64,000 nucleotides of DNA from Chloroflexota bacterium (GTDB taxonomy: Bacteria; Chloroflexota; Anaerolineae; UBA4142). Made by a program: the position numbers and the translations under genes. This document shows, one piece after another, positions 58,661-64,000 of this stretch. The notes under the pieces are model-generated. The model was not told the DNA's origin, ran no database searches, and worked only from the letters and a program-made list of their open reading frames with translations. Numbering within the stretch: position 1 is the stretch's first letter; each line of letters begins with the position of its first letter. The stretch is taken from the NCBI GenBank assembly GCA_016208315.1, contig JACQYF010000005.1, forward strand, positions 1-64,000, read 5' to 3'.

Positions 58661-59443
58661 CTACGCTTTCTCGGCGATGCGGTCCAACGCGGCGACAATT
58701 TCTTGCGCCTCGGCAACTAGTTTCGGCGAAAGGTCGTAAACCGGCGTGCCCGTGCGGTCGGCTTGGCGCACGGCTGGGTCCGCGGAGACATACCCGATCA
58801 CCGGCAACCCGGGCGAATTTTGCGCGATAAAATCGCGGTCGGCTTGGCTTTCCACTTTGCTGCCGACGAGATAAAGGTGCGCCAGCTTCAAGTCGCCGGC
58901 CAAATCGCGAATCTGCGCCGCGGTACTGAGACTGCGCGCGGTCGGCTCGGCGACGATGAGCATCGCGTCCACGGCATCGGTCGTCGCGCGGCTCAGATGC
59001 TCGACGCCGGCGTACATGTCGAGCAACACCACTTCGCCGCGATACAGCAGGATATTGCTGACGAGCGACTTTAATAACACGCTCTCCGGACAAATGCAGC
59101 CCGAGCCGCCCATCTCAACCGCGCCGAGTTCCAGCAGGCGAATGCCGCGATGCAGCGCAGAAAAACGATCCGGTATGTCGTCGGTGCGCGGGTTGATTTT
59201 GAAGAAAGCGCCGTACGTGCCTTTCTGCGCGCCCGTGCGCTCGAGAATCAGTTCTTCCATCTCGGCGATGGGGCGGATGCCTTTCAACTGCTCCTGCGGA
59301 AATCCCAATGCGGGACCCAGACACGGCGACGGGTCGGCGTCAATCGCCATGACCGTATCGCCGCGCGCCGCGTATGCGTAGGCAAGCAGACTCGTGAGCG
59401 TCGTCTTGCCCACGCCGCCCTTGCCGGTGATTGCAAACTTCAT
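58661..59443 (-). CDS. CooC-like MinD-family ATPase
   Basis: 260 residues. Deviant Walker [19 protein letters not shown]; the switch motif is AIDADPSPCLGPALGF and the metal-site CxC lies in GSGCICPESVLLKSLV. This matches CooC, the nickel-insertion ATPase of CO dehydrogenase. No CODH is in the window, so the client is elsewhere or different. Its operon partners are an FAD oxidoreductase (13 bases before) and a lipoprotein. It could instead load metal into another enzyme. Confidence 0.88.
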   Translation of the reverse strand: MKFAITGKGGVGKTTLTSLLAYAYAARGDTVMAIDADPSPCLGPALGFPQEQLKGIRPIAEMEELILERTGAQKGTYGAFFKINPRTDDIPDRFSALHRGIRLLELGAVEMGGSGCICPESVLLKSLVSNILLYRGEVVLLDMYAGVEHLSRATTDAVDAMLIVAEPTARSLSTAAQIRDLAGDLKLAHLYLVGSKVESQADRDFIAQNSPGLPVIGYVSADPAVRQADRTGTPVYDLSPKLVAEAQEIVAALDRIAEKA

Positions 59444-59456
59444 CCTGTCTTTTCCT

Positions 59457-60842
59457 TTATTTCCATGATTTCCCTTGCTCGGTATCTTGTTCTACCATCT
59501 TTGCGATATCTTGCCCCAGCCGCACCGAGTAATTCGTGCCGCGGTCTTCGGGATAAATTTGCGTCGTGTTCGCCAAGTACAGATTCCGAATCGGCGTGCG
59601 ATGTTCGGGTATCTGCTTGGAATAGTTGAGCGGGACGATGGGCTGCGCGGCGCCTTCTTTGAAATGCCAAATCTCTTCGACCCAGTCCGGCGTAAAGTTC
59701 GGATTGATTTTTTTGAGATGCGGCCCGTACGCGTTGAACAGTTCATCGCGGTTCATCTGAAAATACGGACTCGACGAATCGAGATAGTTTGAAATGTACA
59801 TGATGCGCTTGTCGTTGTACACTTGCGGCGAAATGAAATTCGTCTGTTCAATCGTCGCGACGAACGGGATGCTGCGGTCGGCGATGTTCATCCAGTAAAT
59901 CGGCGTCAGCGGCTGTTTCATTTTCAGGATGAGGAGCACCGCGGCCATGTATTTCGCCGCTTTCATTTTGGCGACGTACTCGGGCGGAAACTCGGAAACG
60001 ATTTTGAGCGTGGCGAACGACGGCGCGGTGCAGATAATGCGGTCAAACTCTGCATATCCCCGAGTTCCCCTGAGTTCCTGGCTTGCCCTTTGCGATTGCT
60101 CATCCTCCGCGAATTGCAGCCCGCACGCCGTTCCATTTTCGACGACCACGCGTTGGACTGTTGTGCGGACATAAATCTTGCCGCCCTGTTTCTGGATCGC
60201 GTTTTCGAGCGCGTCAATCAGCACTTGGAACGAGCCGCGCGGATAGCCGAGCTCCTCTTTCGTCATCCCGCGCCGTGAGCCGATGCGGAGCACGATCTTG
60301 TACCAGATATACAGCATCGGAATGTTCTCGGCTTCCGCGCCGAATTTGCCCTTGAACAGCGGGCTCCAAACTTTGTTCCATACATGAGGTCCGCCGTATT
60401 TGGTCCACCAGTCGTGAGCGGTGATCTTTTCGTATTTGGCGAGATTCGCGGGATTGGATTGCAAATAGGTCAGATAAGCGACGAGCATACCCAACCGGAC
60501 GCGGTCTACAAAAGGCAGCACGCCGAGACGCAGCACGTCCATCGGCGAGACCATGCTCCAAATTCGGCCCTGATCGAACCAACCGGTCTTGGACGGAATC
60601 CACTGCACGCGGTCGCCCAGCCCCAGCTCTTGCATTTGCGCGACGACGTGCGTATCGCTCGTGAACCAATGGTGGTAGCCGCGTTCGAGCCGCGTGCCCT
60701 CAATCGGGAACGTTCCCGCCAGCCCGCCAAGCTCCGGCATCCGTTCAAATAAAAATGTTTGGTATCCTTTTTTGCCCAACTCGTACGCGGCGGTCATCCC
60801 GGCAAATCCGCCGCCGATGATTGCGACCCGTTTTCCATTCAT
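59457..60842 (-). CDS. FAD-dependent amine oxidase/phytoene desaturase-like oxidoreductase
   Basis: 461 residues from the ATG at 60842, overlapping the upstream NTase by four bases. The N-terminal Rossmann motif is VAIIGGGFAGMTAAYELGKK then LFERMPELGGLAGTFPIEGT, the GxGxxG and R/KxGG pattern of FAD proteins. RLERGYHHWFTSD follows. The C-terminus RNLYLANTTQIYPEDRGTNY closes the FAD site. It probably oxidises a polyene, sugar (as in UDP-galactopyranose mutase-like proteins) or amine; the substrate is unknown. It is the third gene of a five-gene operon. Confidence 0.85.
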   Translation of the reverse strand: MNGKRVAIIGGGFAGMTAAYELGKKGYQTFLFERMPELGGLAGTFPIEGTRLERGYHHWFTSDTHVVAQMQELGLGDRVQWIPSKTGWFDQGRIWSMVSPMDVLRLGVLPFVDRVRLGMLVAYLTYLQSNPANLAKYEKITAHDWWTKYGGPHVWNKVWSPLFKGKFGAEAENIPMLYIWYKIVLRIGSRRGMTKEELGYPRGSFQVLIDALENAIQKQGGKIYVRTTVQRVVVENGTACGLQFAEDEQSQRASQELRGTRGYAEFDRIICTAPSFATLKIVSEFPPEYVAKMKAAKYMAAVLLILKMKQPLTPIYWMNIADRSIPFVATIEQTNFISPQVYNDKRIMYISNYLDSSSPYFQMNRDELFNAYGPHLKKINPNFTPDWVEEIWHFKEGAAQPIVPLNYSKQIPEHRTPIRNLYLANTTQIYPEDRGTNYSVRLGQDIAKMVEQDTEQGKSWK

Positions 60843-61387
60843 GATGTTTCTAACTGTTCCAACCAGTTTTCTACTCCAAGTTTTGCTGCCCAGAGGCGCA
60901 GATAGGCCCGATCCATCGAATCCTTTTGCAGCGCCCAAACTCCGCGAGCATCGTTCAAGTGCTTATCGGTTTGCGCCTCTTTGTACCATAGTAATTTCGA
61001 AAGTATTACATCTTCGGGACTGGGCATCGAGATAGTACGTCCAAATGCCACCTGTGCGCGGCGGCGGCGAAACCTTTCGGGATCATAGGCATCCCGTTTC
61101 AGAATCCAAAAATCAATCTTCAAGCCAGAGGTCGGGTCAATGATATTGAACATGAATTGCTGTTCAACGGCCTGCCGGATCATTTCTGGGTCAGCGTAAA
61201 AGTCGGCGGGAAATTCCTGAGCAAGACGATTAGCATCCGCGGAACGAAGCTGCACGACGAAGTCAACATCATGTGTGGTCCGAGGGATTCCGTAAAAGTT
61301 GACTGCGAAAGAACCAGTCACCATGTACGGAATTTTGAGATCGTCGAAAATCTCAACCGCGCGAAGCAATAACTCTTGCTGCTCCAT
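60839..61387 (-). CDS. AbiEii/DUF6036-like nucleotidyltransferase
   Basis: 182 residues from the ATG at 61387. MVTGSFAVNFYGIPRTTHDV then DFVVQLRS is the GS...DxD pattern of MNT-type nucleotidyltransferases. The rest is helical, with SMPSPEDVILSKLLWYKEAQ, a DUF6036/AbiEii-like segment. Such proteins serve as toxins that modify tRNA or as antitoxin-like partners. A small helical protein (61353-61601) overlaps its start, giving a two-gene toxin-antitoxin-like arrangement upstream of metabolic genes. Intact. Confidence 0.78.
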   Translation of the reverse strand: MEQQELLLRAVEIFDDLKIPYMVTGSFAVNFYGIPRTTHDVDFVVQLRSADANRLAQEFPADFYADPEMIRQAVEQQFMFNIIDPTSGLKIDFWILKRDAYDPERFRRRRAQVAFGRTISMPSPEDVILSKLLWYKEAQTDKHLNDARGVWALQKDSMDRAYLRLWAAKLGVENWLEQLETS

Positions 61388-61601
61388 TGGCAATCATTAT
61401 CCTTCTGGCAACTTCGCGGTCCACGGCCTCTGGCGAGAAATTGGGGTGCTGGGCGCGGATTCCGGCGCGTGTCGTTTCGCGCGCCGTCTTCCACATGTCG
61501 AACGCAAGCGCGAGCCGCTGCTCACCCGTCATACGGCGCAGAATTTCAATTCGCCTTTGATAGCTGGCCAAATCCGCGTAATCTTGTCCTGCGATCACCA
61601 A
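61353..61601 (-). CDS. Small helical partner of the AbiEii-like nucleotidyltransferase
   Basis: 82 residues: YADLASYQRRIEILRRMTGE then QRLALAFDMWKTARETTRAG, and HPNFSPEAVDREVARRIMIA. It is the typical small helical gene next to DUF6036/AbiEii genes, overlapping it by 35 bases. The start (TTG at 61601 or GTG at 61598) lies at the edge of an ATTGGAG repeat, which also supplies the only ribosome-site-like GGAG. Function unknown; an antitoxin-like role is possible. Confidence 0.65.
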   Translation of the reverse strand: MVIAGQDYADLASYQRRIEILRRMTGEQRLALAFDMWKTARETTRAGIRAQHPNFSPEAVDREVARRIMIANGAARVIASRG

Positions 61602-61640
61602 TCTCCAATCCCTCCGGGACGCTCCGCAGTCTCCAACTTC
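61590..61640. repeat. ATTGGAG repeat between lpdA and the helical protein gene
   Basis: CCAATCTCCAATCCCTCCGG and GACGCTCCGCAGTCTCCAAC; nearly the same as the in-frame cca insertion. It supplies the lpdA stop (TAG) and borders the next gene's start. Confidence 0.85.
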
Positions 61641-62881
61641 TAAATATGTATCGCCTCGCCCATCGCGTCCAGCGCGGCTTCGCCGATCACTTCGGTCAGC
61701 GTGGGGTGCGCGTGGACGGCGTGCGCGATCTCCATCGGCGTGAGTTCCATGGATTTCGCGAGACTCAGCTCGCCCGTGAGGTCGGTCACTTCGGGGCCGA
61801 TCATGTGGACGCCGAGAATCTCGCCGTACTTTTTGTCCACGACGAGCTTGACAAAGCCGTCATACTCGTTGATGCCCAACGCCTTGCCGTTCGCGCGAAA
61901 CGGGAACTTGCCGATTTTGAAATCGTGTCCGGCCTCTTTCGCCTGCGCCTCCGTCAAGCCGAGCGACGCGACTTGCGGCTCGCAGTAGGTGCAGCGCGGC
62001 ACGTTGTTCAAGTCGAGCGCGCGCGGCTCTTTGCCTGCCAGCGCTTCTACGGCGATAATACCCTGGGCCGATGCGACGTGCGCGAGCGGGAGTTTCATCG
62101 TCACGTCGCCAATCGCGTAAATGCCGGGCACGTTCGTCTGCATTTGGTCGCCCACGTCAATCGCGCCGCGCGTCAGCTTGACGCCGAGCGGCTCTAGCCC
62201 CAGGTTCTCCGTATTTGGCTTGACCGAGATTGCGACGAGCACCCTTTGCGCTTCGATCATATCAGTCTTACCATCACTGGACACTTTCAGTCGTACTTTA
62301 TCGCCGGCCTTCTCCGCGCTTTCCACTTTGGTGTTGACGCGGAATTTCACGCCGAATTTCTACATCGCTTTTTCCAGCTCGACGCTAACTTCTGTGTCCT
62401 CACGCGGCAGTAAGTGCGGCAGCATTCCGATCACGGTCACATCCGCCCCGTAAGAATGGTAAACGTAGGCGAACTCCATTCCAATCGGCCCCGCGCCGAC
62501 GATCACGATGGGCGAAGGAAGCTCGCGCATCAGAATGGCCTCGCGATAGGTGATGACGTCGTTACCGTTTTTCATCAAGAACTCGACGCCTTTGACGAGC
62601 CGGTTGGAGACGGTGCGACTGCGCGCCACCGCGGCGGCGTAATCGGGCGTGAATTTCTCGACGGTGATGCCGAAATCTTTGGCGTTGCGGAAGGTATCCA
62701 CAACACTGGCGTTTTTCAGGAGGGCCTTACTGGGTATGCACCCGATATTTAAACAGACCCCGCCGAGGAATTCACGTTCGACGAGCGCCACCTTCATCCC
62801 GAGCTGCGCGGCGCGAATCGCGGCGACGTAGCCACCGGGACCGCCGCCGATGACGATTAGATCGAATTGAGTATCAGGCAT
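61640..62881 (-). pseudogene. lpdA: Dihydrolipoyl dehydrogenase, broken by an internal deletion and an amber stop
   Basis: The N-terminal piece (62360-62881) has the FAD motif IVIGGGPGGYVAAIRAAQLG, the redox disulfide GGVCLNIGCIPSK, and VGAGPIGMEFAYVYHSYGAD. After VEFLMKNG it jumps to NDVITYREAILMRELP; the roughly 60 residues with the ATGARPR segment are missing. A TAG stop then separates LEKAM from KFGVKFRVNTK in the same frame. The C-terminal piece (61640-62350) keeps the catalytic HAHPTLTEVIGEAALD. The total is 413 codons compared with about 465 normally. Both lesions together make a functional E3 unlikely; a second intact copy would be needed for pyruvate or glycine dehydrogenase complexes. 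The start has CCAGGAG upstream. Confidence 0.85.
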
Positions 62882-62926
62882 AATACACCTACTCCTGGAA
62901 TGTGGACCTGTGTGGGACCGGGCGTC

Positions 62927-62955
62927 AGTTTAGCACCGCGGGGGAGTTTGGTCAA
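62927..62955 (-). promoter_or_regulatory. Promoter of lpdA
   Basis: Minus strand TTGACC, 17-base spacer, TAAACT. Confidence 0.6.
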
Positions 62956-62961
62956 GTGTAA

Positions 62962-62988
62962 AAAAGAGGGCGACCTGGCAGGTCGCCC
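62962..62988 (-). terminator. Terminator of the MNT-HEPN gene, GGGCGACC family
   Basis: GGGCGACCT and AGGTCGCCC arms with a three-base loop; on the minus strand TCTTTTTT follows. Confidence 0.8.
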
Positions 62989-63020
62989 CACGGTGAGAGA
63001 TCAGAACAGGTGGAATTTAA

Positions 63021-63836
63021 CTATTCGATGGCGCCCACGTCGCGCAGATACTGTTCCATCCGCGCGACAAAGCGCTCGCAATCCGCGAGAATCTGGCGCG
63101 CCTCTGCTTCCGTGTATTCTTTGAGCTTGTAATCAGCTAACTCGCGCTCCTTTCGTGAGCGGTTGAAAATGTCCTTGTACTCTTCCTCGATTCGCTTGTC
63201 ACGAATAAAATACTCGCTGAACGCCCCCTCGACGCCCGAGTGTTTGGTTCGAACGAGATCAAGTGTCAGGAGCACTGCCGTGGTAAAATTGAAGATCGCA
63301 AAATACGCGGTGGAAACTCCACGAGGGAAAAAACCTTGATCGAGCATGCTGTGAGCGGCGCTCACATCTGCACGTGCTCGTTCCAACCGAATCTTGATTT
63401 GAATTTTGGCGTTCTCATCCATCTTGAATCCTTTGGTCGGCGGACGATAGACGAGCGGTTTGCCGCGCGAAACGCGCCGCGGGGTCTTGGCGAAGAGGTC
63501 AACGCCTTCGCTCACGATGCTGCGGTAGAACGGCTCCTTCGTCTGTTTGCGCTCCAATTCCTTTTCGCTGATGACGTGCGGCGCAAACACCAAGTTGTGC
63601 TCAAAGCCAATCGGATCAATAAAGCGGTCGAGGGCTTGTTCCAGCTTCTTCCCGCCGTTCTTGGTGACGATCAACAGATCAAAGTCGGATTCCCAGGTTG
63701 CGTCACCGCGCGCGCGCGAGCCGAACAGAATCACCTGCGCAATTTGTTCAGCGTATTTGTCGCGCAGCCGCACGACCAGTTCGTCGAGCGCGCGTTTTTC
63801 TTTTGCGGTAAGTCGCTGTAGCCCGTTCTTTCGCAT
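63021..63836 (-). CDS. MNT nucleotidyltransferase-HEPN fusion protein
   Basis: About 271 residues from the ATG near 63836 (GAGGG upstream). The N-terminal MNT domain has QVILFGSRARGDATWESDFD then LLIV, the GSxxRG...DxD site. The C-terminal half is a HEPN domain (ENAKIQIKIRLERARADVSA, HSMLDQGFFPRGVSTAYFAI, FNRSRKERELADYKLKEYTE) without the RxxxxxH RNase motif. MNT and HEPN are usually two genes of a toxin-antitoxin pair; here they are one protein. The -10 TATAAT lies only about 10 bases before the ribosome site. Confidence 0.82.
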   Translation of the reverse strand: MRKNGLQRLTAKEKRALDELVVRLRDKYAEQIAQVILFGSRARGDATWESDFDLLIVTKNGGKKLEQALDRFIDPIGFEHNLVFAPHVISEKELERKQTKEPFYRSIVSEGVDLFAKTPRRVSRGKPLVYRPPTKGFKMDENAKIQIKIRLERARADVSAAHSMLDQGFFPRGVSTAYFAIFNFTTAVLLTLDLVRTKHSGVEGAFSEYFIRDKRIEEEYKDIFNRSRKERELADYKLKEYTEAEARQILADCERFVARMEQYLRDVGAIE

Positions 63837-63852
63837 CGCATCCCTCGCCGTT

Positions 63853-63858
63853 ATTATA
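63853..63858 (-). promoter_or_regulatory. -10 element of the MNT-HEPN gene
   Basis: Minus strand GATATAATAAC, giving a very short 5' UTR. Confidence 0.45.
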
Positions 63859-63884
63859 TCACGTTTGCGCCCACTCAAGAAACA

Positions 63885-63909
63885 AGCCCGCCGGTTTGGT
63901 CGGCGGGCT
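63885..63909 (-). terminator. Terminator of katG
   Basis: AGCCCGCCG and CGGCGGGCT arms with a seven-base loop, followed by TGTTTCTT on the minus strand. Confidence 0.75.
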
Positions 63910-63914
63910 GGCGT

Positions 63915-64000
63915 TCACTCTTTCGCGAGGTCGAAACGGTCAAGGTTCATGACTTTATTCCACACGGCTACAAAGTCATGCACGAACTTGTCCTGGGAGT
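63915..64000 (-). CDS. katG: Catalase-peroxidase, C-terminal end only
   Basis: Not in the ORF track. The minus strand reads KFVHDFVAVWNKVMNLDRFD then LAKE and a TGA. The phrase VxVWNKVMNLDRFDL is the highly conserved C-terminus of KatG, which removes hydrogen peroxide with a haem peroxidase/catalase centre. The rest lies beyond the right edge. A hairpin terminator follows immediately. Confidence 0.85.
   Translation of the reverse strand, partial: SQDKFVHDFVAVWNKVMNLDRFDLAKE

Noticed and set aside
62340-62365. Amber codon in lpdA as pyrrolysine or selenocysteine-like recoding
   Set aside because: The position is not catalytic in Lpd, no recoding element is seen, and the gene also has a large deletion.
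1-64000. tRNA and rRNA genes
   Set aside because: No cloverleaf with a TTCRANNC arm or rRNA-like stretch was recognised by eye; a dedicated tRNA scan would be decisive.

Overview
The window looks like chromosomal DNA of an uncultivated Chloroflexota (Anaerolineae-like) bacterium. This is inferred from gene content and not from a marker-gene match. Supporting traits are GC-rich coding sequence, a DUF4346/archaeal-type thymidylate synthase, a DHH-CBS-tRNA nucleotidyltransferase fusion, T-box leaders on aminoacyl-tRNA synthetase genes, an LPXTG-type surface protein, SerK/SbnI-like and GlmL/MutL-like genes, and many short hairpin repeats. Both edges cut genes: a secreted beta-propeller-like repeat protein on the left (missing from the ORF track) and the last codons of katG on the right.

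Layout. 0-9 kb: repeat protein, DUF29, efp, a REP-associated transposase with three REP hairpins, an exonuclease-helicase DinG, a Yip1 membrane protein, a coiled-coil protein, DinB, and a degenerate receiver-GGDEF protein. 9-15.7 kb: the cca-like fusion, an ECF sigma/anti-sigma pair, a duplicated-domain lipoprotein, a cupredoxin lipoprotein and a small membrane protein. 15.7-20 kb: thymidylate synthase-like protein, PilZ, SerK/SbnI-like protein, and trpS behind a Trp T-box. 20-28.3 kb: an eight-gene single-strand cluster of mostly uncharacterised membrane proteins with a GlmL/MutL-like ATPase, the best candidate here for an undescribed protein system. 28.4-34.7 kb: MerR regulator, a Phe T-box, DUF952, MFS exporter, pheS and pheT. 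34.7-40.7 kb: a GAF-GAF histidine kinase with its NarL-type regulator, a decayed antitoxin, a DUF3782-like nuclease, and a more AT-rich island with an XRE regulator, an unknown protein and a DNA methyltransferase. 40.7-52.1 kb: GH57, lysS/greA, a secreted protein, a nucleotidyltransferase, a metallophosphatase, a MoxR-DUF58-VWA module and an HtrA-like protease. 52.2-64 kb: a split lhr helicase, mrp, a lipoprotein, a CooC-like ATPase, an FAD oxidoreductase, an NTase with a small partner, a broken lpdA, an MNT-HEPN fusion and katG.

The most unusual signal is at DNA level. Many genes end in, or directly against, hairpin elements built from degenerate 5-9 bp units or GC-rich palindromes. The first bases of the element often are the stop codon. 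The same element families also sit in frame inside conserved genes (cca, pheT, GH57, thymidylate synthase, lhr) and in the linker between Stem I and the antiterminator of both T-box leaders. One copy coincides with the frameshift that splits lhr.

Limits: families were assigned by eye without database searches. No tRNA, rRNA or CRISPR array was recognised. Promoter and terminator calls are pattern matches.
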